Of a stretch of DNA of 64,000 nt, positions 34,085 to 42,700 are shown one piece after another. This DNA is from UBA1368 sp964563125 (lineage in GTDB: Bacteria > Bacillota > Syntrophomonadia > Syntrophomonadales > Syntrophomonadaceae), in contig CAZLVY010000003.1 of assembly GCA_964563125.1 (NCBI GenBank), positions 23,399-87,398 on the forward strand, given 5' to 3'. Made by a program: the position numbers and the translations under genes. Each line of letters begins with the position of its first letter. Position 1 is the stretch's first letter. Below the pieces are notes generated by a model. It was not told the origin of the DNA, did not search any database, and saw nothing but the letters and a program-made list of their open reading frames with translations.

Positions 34085-35575
34085 ATGACGGGCAATTTCA
34101 TTCTGGCAATTGACCAGGGAACAACCGGTACTACTTGTTTATTAATTGATCATGATGGAAATATTATTTGTCGGGGAAATCGGGAGTTCACTCAGTTTTA
34201 TCCTAAGCCCGGTTGGGTAGAACATGATCCTCAGGAAATATGGGCGGTTACTCTAAGTGTTGCTAAACAGGTAATTCTGCAGGCTAATCTTAATAGCAGC
34301 CAAATTGCCGGTATCGGTATTACCAATCAACGTGAAACTACAGTAGTCTGGGATAAAAAGACCGGGCAGCCAGTTTGTAATGCAATTGTATGGCAATGCC
34401 GCCGCACTGCTTCGCTCTGTGAGGAATTAAAGGCCGCTGGGTTGGAAAAGACTGTTAAAGATAAGACCGGCTTAGTTATTGATGCTTATTTTTCCGCTAC
34501 CAAAATAGCCTGGATTTTAGAAAATATTCCCGGCGCCCGGCAAAAGGCTGAAGCAGGGGAACTGCTATTTGGGACTATTGATTCATGGTTAGTATGGAAA
34601 CTTACCGGCGGTAAAGTTCACATAACTGATTATTCCAACGCCTCCCGCACTATGCTTTATAATATTCATCAACTGGAGTGGGATAAAGATTTGTTGGAAT
34701 TTTTGCATATCCCATTTTCTATGCTGCCCCGGGTGGCATCCTCCAGTGAAGTATACGGTCTTACTGAAGCAGATATTCTGGGAACCGAAATACCCATTGC
34801 CGGTGTGGCCGGTGACCAGCAGGCAGCTTTATTTGGCCAGACTTGTTTTCAAGCGGGAACTGCCAAGAATACTTATGGTACAGGCTGTTTTCTTCTTATG
34901 AACACTGGTATTACACCAGTTAAATCTGAGCAGGGCCTTTTGACTACTATTGCCTGGGGATTAAACAATCAAGTTGAATACGCTTTAGAAGGTAGTGTCT
35001 TTATTGCCGGAGCAGCTATTCAATGGCTGCGCGATGAGCTGAAGATTATAAGCAATGCCGCTGAATCAGAATCAATGGCAAAGTCTTTGCCGGATAACGG
35101 CGGCGTCTATATGGTACCTGCTTTTGTAGGACTAGGCGCTCCCTACTGGGACATGTATGCTCGCGGCACTATTACAGGACTGACCCGTGGAACCAAAAGA
35201 GAACATTTGGCTCGTGCTGCATTGGAAGCGATTGCCTTTCAAACCTCTGATATATTAAATGCTATGACAGTAGATTCAGGAATAACTTTAAATTCTTTAA
35301 AAGTTGACGGCGGTGCTGCCAGCAACAATTTTTTAATGCAATTTCAAGCTGATATCCTGGGTGTAGATGTTGAAAGACCTTTAATTACTGAATCTACCGC
35401 ATTGGGTGCCGGTTTTCTGGCCGGTCTTGCACTGGGATATTGGAAAGATCAGCAGGAAATTACCGGTATTAGAAAAGTGGATCGCAGCTTTTATCCGGTT
35501 ATGCAGCCTGACGAACGTCTGGATATATTGCATGGCTGGAAATGTGCTGTTAACTGCGCTTTGTCCGGGAAATAA
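34085..35575 (+). CDS. glpK: Glycerol kinase
   Basis: GlpK phosphorylates glycerol to sn-glycerol 3-phosphate. The 496-residue protein has the FGGY features: DQGTTGTTCLLID (ATP phosphate loop) near residues 10-22, GITNQRETTVVWD, TDYSNASRTMLYNI, GVAGDQQAALFGQ, and the C-terminal LKVDGGAASNNFLMQFQADIL. AGGGG precedes the ATG. It is a single-gene unit with a strong terminator; no glpF or glpD is present here. Without HPr-phosphorylatable His context shown, regulation is not readable. Confidence 0.96.
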   Translation: MTGNFILAIDQGTTGTTCLLIDHDGNIICRGNREFTQFYPKPGWVEHDPQEIWAVTLSVAKQVILQANLNSSQIAGIGITNQRETTVVWDKKTGQPVCNAIVWQCRRTASLCEELKAAGLEKTVKDKTGLVIDAYFSATKIAWILENIPGARQKAEAGELLFGTIDSWLVWKLTGGKVHITDYSNASRTMLYNIHQLEWDKDLLEFLHIPFSMLPRVASSSEVYGLTEADILGTEIPIAGVAGDQQAALFGQTCFQAGTAKNTYGTGCFLLMNTGITPVKSEQGLLTTIAWGLNNQVEYALEGSVFIAGAAIQWLRDELKIISNAAESESMAKSLPDNGGVYMVPAFVGLGAPYWDMYARGTITGLTRGTKREHLARAALEAIAFQTSDILNAMTVDSGITLNSLKVDGGAASNNFLMQFQADILGVDVERPLITESTALGAGFLAGLALGYWKDQQEITGIRKVDRSFYPVMQPDERLDILHGWKCAVNCALSGK

Positions 35576-35576
35576 T

Positions 35577-35646
35577 AAAAAACGGTGCTGTTCAGTATTA
35601 CTAACATTCTTTTAGTTAGATTTCCAACCAGCACCGTTTTGTTTTT
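35577..35646. terminator. Bidirectional terminator between glpK and the hydrolase gene
   Basis: AAAACGGTGCTG at the left pairs with CAGCACCGTTTT at the right across a loop that contains a smaller ACTAAC/GTTAG-type stem. A-tracts on the left and T-tracts on the right allow it to end glpK and the convergent hydrolase gene. Confidence 0.85.
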
Positions 35647-35657
35647 GAATAAAATAT

Positions 35658-36506
35658 TTAAGCGATAAGCTTAACGATCCAATCTTTAATTATGGCCAGA
35701 ACTTTTTCTCTTTCGCTAGCAGTCTCATTCATGGTTTCATGGTAGAGATTTTCAAATATGAAAAGCTCCTTATCCTTAGAACTGGCTTTTTGCATAACTT
35801 CCTCACTGCCCCGGTAATCCACGATTCCATCTGCTTTGCCATGAATTATTAAAAGCGGCAGTACCAGTTCTGCTGCCCGGTCCAAGCATTCCTGTCCTGC
35901 TGCAGTAAATTCAGTATACCATCTGCTTGATACCCGGTCATGGACCAGGGGGTCTTTAATATATGCTTCCACAACACTTTTATCGTGTGACAACATATTA
36001 CTGTCCAGCCCACTGGACAAAGTCAGTGCCGGTAAAGCCTTAGATAAAAACAGTGCCGCTTTGGCTTTGAGGGGAGCAACCTCCACGGTATTTCTAAAGC
36101 CAGCAGAGGATAGAATCAAACCTTGAAAATCCTGACCATACTTTAGTATATACTTAAAAGCTATTACGCCACCCAAACTGTGTCCTAAAATTATCAGCGG
36201 TAAATCGGGGTTTTCCTCCCGGGCTTTCTTTACTAAAAGATTAAAATCATCTACATATTCATCAAAGGACATTATGTGGCCTTTTTTCCCGCCGGAGCGA
36301 CCGTGTCCGCGATGGTCAAGAGCATAAACCGACAAATCAGAATTCTGAATGGCATTAAGTAAATTAGCATAGCGACTGCTGTGATCTCCCAGGCCATGAC
36401 AAATAATTAGTACTCCTTTAGCCTGGTCTCTTTTCCAGGTTTGATTAAACAATTTTACTCCATCCGGGCTGGAGAACTCCCCTACTTGATGAATATAATC
36501 AGACAT
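35658..36506 (-). CDS. Lysophospholipase / monoacylglycerol lipase-like alpha/beta hydrolase
   Basis: The 282-residue protein is a Hydrolase_4-type serine hydrolase. The triad is visible as the nucleophile Ser in LGHSLGG (about residue 110), Asp in HGKADGIVDY and His in NLYHETMNE. The oxyanion region is CHGLGDHSSRY with YALDHRGHGRSGG following. There is no signal peptide, so it acts in the cytosol. It follows the metallo-beta-lactamase gene by 16 bp, suggesting an operon, and converges on glpK; a role in glycerolipid turnover would fit but is inferred. Confidence 0.85.
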   Translation of the reverse strand: MSDYIHQVGEFSSPDGVKLFNQTWKRDQAKGVLIICHGLGDHSSRYANLLNAIQNSDLSVYALDHRGHGRSGGKKGHIMSFDEYVDDFNLLVKKAREENPDLPLIILGHSLGGVIAFKYILKYGQDFQGLILSSAGFRNTVEVAPLKAKAALFLSKALPALTLSSGLDSNMLSHDKSVVEAYIKDPLVHDRVSSRWYTEFTAAGQECLDRAAELVLPLLIIHGKADGIVDYRGSEEVMQKASSKDKELFIFENLYHETMNETASEREKVLAIIKDWIVKLIA

Positions 36507-36522
36507 TACAAAATCCTCCCCT

Positions 36523-37520
36523 TCAATTATCTTTACTATTTACTTCATCTGCCTCTATACCGCTGATAAAAGACTTGATCAGGTTAATTTTTCCAAAATC
36601 ACCTTCTGAAGGTCCATATAAGCTGGTTTCCCTTCCCAGTAGTCTTTCTCTGATCTCGTCTGGATTGTTATTTTCCTTATATAGTTCTTTTACCTTAGCA
36701 AATAAGTCTTCCCAATAAGCTATTTTTCTCTTAATCGCTTCTTTGGCATCTGTAACTATTAAACCCGAACTGCAAAACAGGATGGAAAAATCGTACTGCA
36801 ATAGTTTAGAAAGTGATGCTAATGTCTCTACCACATTCTCATCACTTCTTAATGTCGGGACTTGTTCGCGCACAAAAATATCTCCCGCAAACAACCATCC
36901 CTGCTCTGGTTCCAGTAAACAAATATGATCCGGACTATGTCCCGGAGTATGAATTATATTGAATTCGAATTGATTGGTTTTAATAGTCTTACCTATTGGA
37001 TGTGCTTTTGATGCCGGTGGATCTCCCCAGGCAATATGTTGATAGGCTCGCAAGCGGTCAGTCCAGAGATGGGGATTTTCAATAAGAGGTACGGCTAGGT
37101 GGTGGGCGAAAGTATTATTAACCGCAAATTTTTGCTGAAAAATAATATTATTGCCGATATGATCTTCATGATGATGAGTATTAACAATTACATCAACTGG
37201 ATAATCTGCAAATGCCTCTTCTATTTCATCAGCAACATGATATGGTCCGGTATCAATCAACAGGCCNNNNNNNNNNNNNNNNNNNNNNNNNNNNNNNNNN
37301 NNNNNNNNNNNNNNNNNNNNNNNNNNNNNNNNNNNNNNNNNNNNNNNNNNNNNNNNNNNNNNNNNNATGCCTCTTCTATTTCATCAGCAACATGATATGG
37401 TCCGGTATCAATCAACAGGCCATCCAGATAATAACAGGCCATAGTATAAATCGGCTTTCCATCAATCAGTCTGCCCATTATAAACTGAGTGACATCACCA
37501 TGATTTTGCGAATTTATCAT
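36523..37520 (-). CDS. Metallo-beta-lactamase-fold hydrolase, artificially split by a 100-N gap
   Basis: Two pieces encode one protein. The piece right of the gap starts at ATG 37518-37520 and reads MINSQNHGDV through ADEIEEA; the piece left of the gap repeats the last 18 residues of that and continues. Merging the 55-bp overlap gives a single 280-residue reading frame. It has the metal motif THHHEDHIG (HxHxDH), HTPGHSPDHICL and FAGDIF, typical of glyoxalase-II-like MBL hydrolases. Substrate is unknown. It precedes the lysophospholipase-like gene. Confidence 0.82.
37267..37366. other. Scaffold gap of exactly 100 N with duplicated 55-bp flanks
   Basis: The 55 bases before the gap (37212-37266) are identical to the 55 after it (37367-37421). 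The gap therefore joins two contigs that overlap, and no real sequence is missing. A 55-bp overlap matches a k=55 de Bruijn graph assembly. Confidence 0.95.
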
Positions 37521-37732
37521 TACCCCACCCCCCTATTTTCAAACTCACATTACCATCATATTACAATTATAAGTTATTATCCAGAAAATATAACATCCGG
37601 CAGTTTCCTTTCAATATATTAGTATGAAGCATCAATTGATTTATTATGTTATTTCGTCTATCACCTGTCATATATATTTGTTATTATTGTTTAAAGATAA
37701 AACTAATTTATGTTGAGGAGGGTATTCATTAA

Positions 37733-38218
37733 ATGGAAGAACGTACTATTTCTGAAACTGCTACTTCTCTAAGCCAAATAATTCTGCCCAACCAAACTAA
37801 TCCTGCCGGTACTGCTCATGGAGGGGAACTTTTAAAAATGATGGATAACTGTGCGGGGGCATGTGCTACCAAGCATTCCCGCGCCATAGTAGTTACTGCT
37901 GCAATTGATGGTATAAATTTTCATGCCCCGGTCTTTATGGGCAATTTGGCCACCTGCAATGCTCATCTAACCTATGTCTCCAATTCATCAATGGAAATTG
38001 CGGTAAATATTGATGCCGAAGACTTAATGCAGGGTACACGCCAGTGCTGTATTACAGCTTATTTTACTTTCGTGGCTCTGGGTGAAAATATGACGCCTAT
38101 GAAGATACCGCGGCTTAAACTTGAAAATACTATGGAAGAGGAAGAATTTGAAGCAGGAAGGGTCAGAAGCAAAGCGAGAAAAGAAAATCCGCAGGTGTGT
38201 TGGTTATCTCTTTACTAA
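37733..38218 (+). CDS. Hotdog-fold acyl-CoA thioesterase
   Basis: The 161-residue protein matches the YciA/BFIT-like acyl-CoA thioesterase family. The key segment is NPAGTAHGGELLKMMDNCAG (residues 22-41), with the conserved HGG and catalytic Asp, followed by VVTAAIDGINFHAPVFMGN. Members hydrolyse medium or long acyl-CoAs in the cytosol. AGGAGG lies about 13 nt before the ATG. It stands alone, with a hairpin just after its stop. A role in balancing acyl-CoA pools would suit the acyl-CoA enzymes elsewhere in the window. Confidence 0.88.
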   Translation: MEERTISETATSLSQIILPNQTNPAGTAHGGELLKMMDNCAGACATKHSRAIVVTAAIDGINFHAPVFMGNLATCNAHLTYVSNSSMEIAVNIDAEDLMQGTRQCCITAYFTFVALGENMTPMKIPRLKLENTMEEEEFEAGRVRSKARKENPQVCWLSLY

Positions 38219-38230
38219 TCGAGTAGGGTA

Positions 38231-38256
38231 ATGCTGCAGTAGCTTGGCTGCAGCAT
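38231..38256. terminator. Hairpin between convergent genes
   Basis: ATGCTGCAG and CTGCAGCAT form a perfect 9-bp stem with an 8-nt loop, placed between the thioesterase gene and the convergent stalk-protein gene. It lacks a clean T-tract, so its use as a terminator is tentative. Confidence 0.45.
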
Positions 38257-38286
38257 CATCCCTTTCACAGAACTGCACGCACGGGC

Positions 38287-39447
38287 CTAGTATTGAGAGT
38301 GGGTATAGGTTTTACCACTTTCCTGACTAATATCATATTTTACCGATTGATAAAAATCCTGGTTAGAATTCGGTGAGGTCGTCTCGTCTTCAATAATCCC
38401 AAAGCCGCTGGTCTTAAGTATTTGGGTAATAAACCATCCTGCCGAGCCGTCATCAGGCAACTTCTCTACCACCATTTTTTCGGTTGCTATAGCATGGGTC
38501 TGGCCGGAAAAGATTTCCGGGAAAGTGAGGGCATACTCGATCTTGGTATCGTTGAGTTCATTTCGGCTTTCTATAGTGATAGGTCCCACCTGGGGGCTGG
38601 AACAGCCGGTAACCCAGTAAGATTGACGGACATAAGCGCTTTTATCCGCTTCCTGACGCAGTTGGGGTGACAAAGCTGCATACTGCAAAGCTCCATTGCG
38701 GGTTTGTTCGCCCCTCCCCCATAATTTTACCGCTTCATCGGCACTGTCGGGAATAAGGGCGTTTTCTATCCGTTCAATTTCGGATTTAATTTGCTCCAGA
38801 TCAGGAGTCTGAATCGACAGTATATTGGTCGCCTCATTATAACCAACCCGGGCATTGAACAGGTATTCCAGCCAGTCCATAGGCAGGTAATAATGGCCCT
38901 GGTGGTTTTCAATGCTGTTAACCACGGAACTGTGTTCATAAATCCCATCATCGCTGGTAATATTGACGGTTATATGATCGCGGGGAGCGGGCAGTGTCAG
39001 TTCCACTCTTTTCGGCTTAAATTGTTCCAGGTTCAATACCCATTGCCGGTCAGACACCAGATCAGGCAGCTCTAAGTTTCTGGCCTTATCCGGCAAGGGC
39101 CAGATTTTATCGTTATATTCATCAATAGGGGGTTGCAGTGCCCCAGTATAGGCGCGGAATTTCTCTAAACTATAGAAATCCTGTGGGGTCGTAATAGTTA
39201 CCGTACGGGCAGCGGCGTCCCATTCTACCGAAGTAGCTCCCAGTAAATCAGCTGACCAGCGCAAGGGTACCATGACCTGCCCATGGGTCACACTCATATA
39301 AGGGGGAGCATTTACTATGGAGCCGTTTATTTGCACCTGCAAACGAGGAGCAGCATCATCAACCGGGGCCGCGGTGGAAAAACCGCTGGTACTTACAGCA
39401 AAAAACATAAATATCAACACCAGACCGGACATAAAGTATCTTTTCAT
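38287..39447 (-). CDS. Secreted protein with copper-amine-oxidase-N-like (stalk) domains
   Basis: The 386-residue protein has a signal peptide (residues 1-27, MKRYFMSGLVLIFMFFAVST, then cleavage around STAAP). A copper amine oxidase N-terminal-like domain follows at about 33-95 (LQVQINGSIVNAPPYMSVTHG, VMVPLRWSADLLGA, VEWDAAARTVTI), and a second partial copy lies near 165-215 with YYLPMDWLEYLFNARVGYNEATNILSI. In Clostridia such domains are surface modules, not oxidases; no catalytic domain is visible. The C-terminal 170 residues are not recognised. Base composition looks more GC-rich than neighbouring housekeeping genes. Confidence 0.82.
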   Translation of the reverse strand: MKRYFMSGLVLIFMFFAVSTSGFSTAAPVDDAAPRLQVQINGSIVNAPPYMSVTHGQVMVPLRWSADLLGATSVEWDAAARTVTITTPQDFYSLEKFRAYTGALQPPIDEYNDKIWPLPDKARNLELPDLVSDRQWVLNLEQFKPKRVELTLPAPRDHITVNITSDDGIYEHSSVVNSIENHQGHYYLPMDWLEYLFNARVGYNEATNILSIQTPDLEQIKSEIERIENALIPDSADEAVKLWGRGEQTRNGALQYAALSPQLRQEADKSAYVRQSYWVTGCSSPQVGPITIESRNELNDTKIEYALTFPEIFSGQTHAIATEKMVVEKLPDDGSAGWFITQILKTSGFGIIEDETTSPNSNQDFYQSVKYDISQESGKTYTHSQY

Positions 39448-39563
39448 TATTTCAATCGTTCCTTTCTCTGTATTCGTTTATAAATATCATGCATTATTCC
39501 TTTACCCCTCACTCCCTTGCTTCCTTAATTAGGTGAATAAAGAATGATGCATGGTTAATAATC

Positions 39564-39589
39564 GGGCAGACAGGGTCGTCTGCCCCTAC
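39564..39589 (-). repeat. REP palindrome copy 1
   Basis: GGGCAGAC and GTCTGCCC flank AGGGTC, with CTAC at the right end. On the minus strand it begins with GTAG, the tetranucleotide that heads REP sequences mobilised by RAYT transposases. Confidence 0.8.
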
Positions 39590-39651
39590 ACAACGTGAAA
39601 CATTTTATATAGTTTAACAGGGACGTACACCGTGAAATATTTTATATTATC

Positions 39652-39677
39652 GTAGGGGTGGACGACCCTGTCCACCC
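39652..39677 (+). repeat. REP palindrome copy 2
   Basis: GTAG is followed by the palindrome GGGTGGAC-GACCCT-GTCCACCC. It has the opposite orientation to copy 1, so the two form an inverted pair (BIME-like) just downstream of the transposase gene. Between them a CGTGAAAYATTTTATAT unit is repeated twice. Confidence 0.8.
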
Positions 39678-39713
39678 GGTTGTATATATGCCGAATTATC
39701 CTTATGATTGGCA

Positions 39714-40205
39714 TCAAATATAATACTTGTCTGCAGCCCAGTTCAACGGATTATTTTCTATGTATTTACAAATTTCCTGATATTCTAGTTCACTACGAAT
39801 TATATGTTCATAATAATTGCGCTGCCATATTGTTTTCAGGTTATATTTAAAGCACATTCTTGTTGTTACAGATTTATAACCCTGAATTATTTTAGGTAGG
39901 GGTGGACGACTCTGTCCACCCTCAGAAATCACAACAATTCCATGAATGTGGTTTGGCATTAAGCAAAAGGCATCTGTTTTTACATTATCATAGATATCAT
40001 TCATTCTGTTCCAACATTCATAAACTATTCTACCAATTCTATTTGCTTTCATTACTGCTTGTTGGCAGACATGGTTGTCTGCCCCTACAATTTCCCCGAA
40101 TATTCCCATTTTATTATGTGTACAAATGGTAATGAAGTAGTATCCAGCCTGTGAATAATCATATTCCTTTAATCTAACATTTTTTCTTTGCGGTAACTTT
40201 TCCAT
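39714..40205 (-). CDS. REP-associated tyrosine transposase (IS200-like Y1 family)
   Basis: The 163-residue single-domain protein begins with the typical RKNVRLKEYDYSQAGYYFITICT, has the HUH pair in MPNHIHGIVVI, the likely nucleophile Tyr in IIQGYKSVTTR, and IWQRNYYEHIIRSELEYQEICKYIENNP at the C-terminus. Such RAYTs nick and move REP palindromes as single-stranded DNA. Flanking REP copies lie at both ends, and two more copies lie inside the gene and are read in frame as GGQSRPPLP and VGADNHVCQ. The frame is intact, so it may be active. Confidence 0.92.
   Translation of the reverse strand: MEKLPQRKNVRLKEYDYSQAGYYFITICTHNKMGIFGEIVGADNHVCQQAVMKANRIGRIVYECWNRMNDIYDNVKTDAFCLMPNHIHGIVVISEGGQSRPPLPKIIQGYKSVTTRMCFKYNLKTIWQRNYYEHIIRSELEYQEICKYIENNPLNWAADKYYI
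39896..39921 (+). repeat. REP palindrome copy 3, inside the transposase gene
   Basis: GTAGGGGTGGACGACTCTGT followed by CCACCC differs from copy 2 at one base. It is translated on the minus strand as part of SEGGQSRPPLPK, an insert just after the HUH motif. Confidence 0.85.
40064..40088 (-). repeat. REP palindrome copy 4, inside the transposase gene
   Basis: On the minus strand it reads GTAGGGGCAGACAACCATGT then CTGCC, and is translated in frame as VGADNHVC near residues 40-47 of the transposase. Confidence 0.85.
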
Positions 40206-40240
40206 TTAAATACCAACCCTTTGTTATTCAGACCATAACT

Positions 40241-40265
40241 GGCAGACAGGGTCGTCTGTCCCTAC
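40241..40265 (-). repeat. REP palindrome copy 5, upstream of the transposase gene
   Basis: GGCAGAC-AGGGTC-GTCTGTC with terminal CTAC, same orientation as copies 1 and 4, lies 36 bp upstream of the transposase start. Confidence 0.8.
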
Positions 40266-40309
40266 AAACACATCTTATATTGCTTACGGTTGGATATTGG
40301 TATTCTTAC

Positions 40310-40523
40310 AGGAAGTGGCGAACAAATTTGCCAATTTAAAGCCATTCGTGTTTAGTTGACATCGTTTTCTATGCTCCAACGGCATATTATCTAACCGGGC
40401 ATAGTGAGAGCAATTTACAGATGGCAGGAAAATTGTTCGATAGTCAGCAGGTTTGGTATCGCCATGCAAAAAGGTGAACAGCAATTACTGGATAACTTAA
40501 CCGTGGTCTGGGACCCTTTATGA
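40310..40523 (+). pseudogene. Decayed C-terminal fragment of an amino-acid ABC transporter substrate-binding protein
   Basis: From 40355 one frame reads VDIVFYAPTAYYLTGHSES, then NLQMAGKLFDSQQ; a frameshift near 40450 continues as FGIAMQKGEQQLLDNL and stops at 40521-40523. This matches the end of SBP_bac_3 proteins, where a vxD...yyl segment leads to a GIAvrKGn-eLl motif. Upstream sequence has stops in that frame. No permease genes are nearby, so it is a relic. The short match makes this a moderate call. Confidence 0.45.
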
Positions 40524-40524
40524 A

Positions 40525-40722
40525 AATTGCACTTATGACAGCATCTATGAGAAGTGGTTTGGCTCAATAGATGAATTTATTCAAGAATTACATGAATATC
40601 TGGATTATTACAACAACCTCAGAATTAAGTTAAAATTAAAAGGAATGAGTCCTGTAAAATATAGAACTCATTCTCTCAATGTTGCTTAATAAAAATTTGT
40701 CTAACTTTTTGAGGTCATTTCA
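40525..40722 (+). mobile_element. IS3-family (IS150-like) transposase remnant with right end
   Basis: Codons 40525-40689 encode the last 54 residues of an IS3-family OrfB: YEKWFGSIDEFIQELHEYLD, then YYNNLRIKLKLKGMSPVKYR. This YYNN-R-K-LKGMSPVxYR ending is diagnostic. The stop is followed by TTGTCTAACTTTTTGAGGTC at about 40697-40716, which looks like the IS right terminal repeat. The rest of the element is missing and its left edge abuts the decayed binding-protein fragment. From 40724 to 40958 I see nothing supportable. Confidence 0.8.
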
Positions 40723-40958
40723 GAAATATTGAACGTTCCCCTGCTTCCTGTAGTATTAATAATGCTTATGACAGAGCCGTAATCATTATTAAATTAATGA
40801 TTTTTGTATTAGGGATTACTCATGGAAAATTCAATAGCTTCTGGCAAGGACAGGTTGACACTTATGTTGTCCTCTACTAATTTTGCAATACCAGCAGTAT
40901 TCGAGTTCATATAGAAGCTTCCCTATTACTGAGATCATTATTTTGTTTGCTATTACAT

Positions 40959-40984
40959 AATAGGTCCGGAGCTCCGGACCTATT
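40959..40984 (+). terminator. Perfect 26-bp palindrome overlapping the end of folD
   Basis: AATAGGTCCGGAG and CTCCGGACCTATT are perfect complements with no loop. On the plus strand it is followed by TGCTTTTTTG, as for a terminator. It includes the folD stop codon; on the minus strand no U-tract follows, so it may chiefly insulate folD from plus-strand transcription out of the IS scar. Confidence 0.65.
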
Positions 40985-41825
40985 TGCTTTTTTGTTTAAT
41001 ACTACATATCTGTTTCAGGTTATCGAAAAGTTCAGCAACTGTAATAACACCAACTCCGCCAGGAACTGCACTGGCAACCTGTGCTTTCTCCTTAGCCGCT
41101 TCATCAACATCGCCAAACATTTTGCCGGTTTCATCAAAATTGATTCCGGCATCTATTATTACTGCACCTTCCTTAACCATATCTGCGGTAATAAAATTCT
41201 TTTTGCCCAGTGCTGCAACTAATATATCGGCATTTAGAATTTCCCTTTTAAGGTCTGTCGTACGGGTATGACATAAAGTAACAGTACCATTTTCTGAAGT
41301 CATCATAACTGCCAGAGGATTTCCAACAATAGTGCTGCGTCCTACTATAGTTACTTTTTTACCTTCGATGGGGATATTATGTTCCTTGAGAATACGGATT
41401 ATGGCTTTGGGAGTTGATGGCTGAACACCTTCTTGACGGCTAATAAGTTTTCCCAGATTATAATTGTGTATACCTTCCACATCTTTATGGTAGGCAATAG
41501 AATTGACCAAGCTGTTATAGTTGAGGTTTTCCGGCAGCGGTTTTTGCAGCATAATACCATCAATTTCAGGATCATCATTCAGATCGCTTATAGTTCTAAA
41601 AACATGGCTCTCCTTTGCTCCTGCTGATAAATGTATAACATCAATGTTAACTCCCGTTTCTTCAGCAAACTTAACTATACCTTTAACATATACCTGAGAT
41701 GGTTGGTCATCGCCAACTACAACAATCGCCATACTCATTGTTGTAGACGCTGCAAACTGGCTGATTTCTGCTTTTATCTTGTCCCTTATCTCGCGACCGT
41801 AAATAAGCAATTTTATCTCCTCCAA
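40980..41825 (-). CDS. folD: Methylenetetrahydrofolate dehydrogenase / cyclohydrolase
   Basis: FolD interconverts 5,10-methylene-, methenyl- and 10-formyl-THF. The 281-residue protein has YVKGIVKFAEETGV with the catalytic Lys, DGIMLQKPLPENL, PSTPKAIIRIL, the NADP loop VTIVGRSTIVGNPLAVMM, and VDEAAKEKAQVASAVPGGVGVIT. It feeds methyl-THF for the metH reaction and serves acetogen-type C1 flow. It lies 6 bp downstream of nfo on the same strand. Confidence 0.96.
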   Translation of the reverse strand: MEEIKLLIYGREIRDKIKAEISQFAASTTMSMAIVVVGDDQPSQVYVKGIVKFAEETGVNIDVIHLSAGAKESHVFRTISDLNDDPEIDGIMLQKPLPENLNYNSLVNSIAYHKDVEGIHNYNLGKLISRQEGVQPSTPKAIIRILKEHNIPIEGKKVTIVGRSTIVGNPLAVMMTSENGTVTLCHTRTTDLKREILNADILVAALGKKNFITADMVKEGAVIIDAGINFDETGKMFGDVDEAAKEKAQVASAVPGGVGVITVAELFDNLKQICSIKQKSK

Positions 41826-41831
41826 AAATTA

Positions 41832-42668
41832 TTATTGCATCCGTAATTGCTTTAATATTTTTATATCCTCGTCTACACCTTCCAGCGGTGTTTCCAAAAT
41901 AAACGGAAACTTAGAAAAAAATGAACTGGAAAGTAAGGCTTTAAAGCCCTGCGTACCTATAAAGCCCTGACCGATATGGGTGTGTCTGTCTCTGGCAGCG
42001 CCTAATTCTTTCATGCTGTCATTAGCATGCACCAAATATATCTTGTCTTGTCCAAAGGAAGCCTGCATTTGCAAAAGAATGTTATCAATGCCGGCTTGGT
42101 TTGAGCAATCATAGCCGGCGGCAAAAGTATGGCAGGTATCATAACAAATGCCTACCTTGTCACTCTGCCCTACCTTATCTAATATTTGTTTTAATTCATC
42201 AAAATTACTGCCTAATTCTGTACCTTGTCCAGCCATAGTTTCCAACAAAATGCGCGTTCTGCCGGTATGTTTTTCCAGCACCTGATTTAATAAATCACTT
42301 ACTTTATCTATCCCTGCCGCAGGTGAAGTTGTAGTATAAGAACCTGGATGTAATACCAGGTAATCAGCATCTATTAAACTGCAGCGCTCTAAATCTTCAG
42401 TTACTACCTTAAGAGCGAATTCATACACATCCGGTTTGGCAGCAGCCGGATTACATATATAGGGTATATGTACTACAACCGGTCCTATCTGGTTTTCCTT
42501 AAAAATGTTGATGAAATACTCGGTTTCTTCCACAGTTAACTTTCTAGCCCCGCTGCCGCGCGGATTTCTAAGAAATATCTGAACTGCTTCCAGGCCTCTT
42601 GCCACAGCTTCATCTGCTGTTGCCTTTAATCCTTTGCCTACTGATAAATGGGCTCCTATAGCCGGCAT
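41832..42668 (-). CDS. nfo: Endonuclease IV (AP endonuclease)
   Basis: Nfo cuts DNA at abasic sites and removes 3' blocks. The 278-residue TIM-barrel protein begins PAIGAHLSVGKGL and shows the three-zinc ligands in VVVHIPY, LVLHPGSY, LLETMAGQG, GICYDTCHTFAAGYD, LVHANDSMKELGAARDRHTHIGQGFIG and the final FILETPLEG. It lies between yraN and folD with short gaps. Confidence 0.95.
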   Translation of the reverse strand: MPAIGAHLSVGKGLKATADEAVARGLEAVQIFLRNPRGSGARKLTVEETEYFINIFKENQIGPVVVHIPYICNPAAAKPDVYEFALKVVTEDLERCSLIDADYLVLHPGSYTTTSPAAGIDKVSDLLNQVLEKHTGRTRILLETMAGQGTELGSNFDELKQILDKVGQSDKVGICYDTCHTFAAGYDCSNQAGIDNILLQMQASFGQDKIYLVHANDSMKELGAARDRHTHIGQGFIGTQGFKALLSSSFFSKFPFILETPLEGVDEDIKILKQLRMQ

Positions 42669-42700
42669 TATTTTATTAATGATATATCCCCTCGTTTCTC

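Noticed and set aside
40284..40484. Minus-strand 66-codon frame
   Set aside because: It is the antisense of the decayed binding-protein fragment, has no ribosome site and resembles no family.
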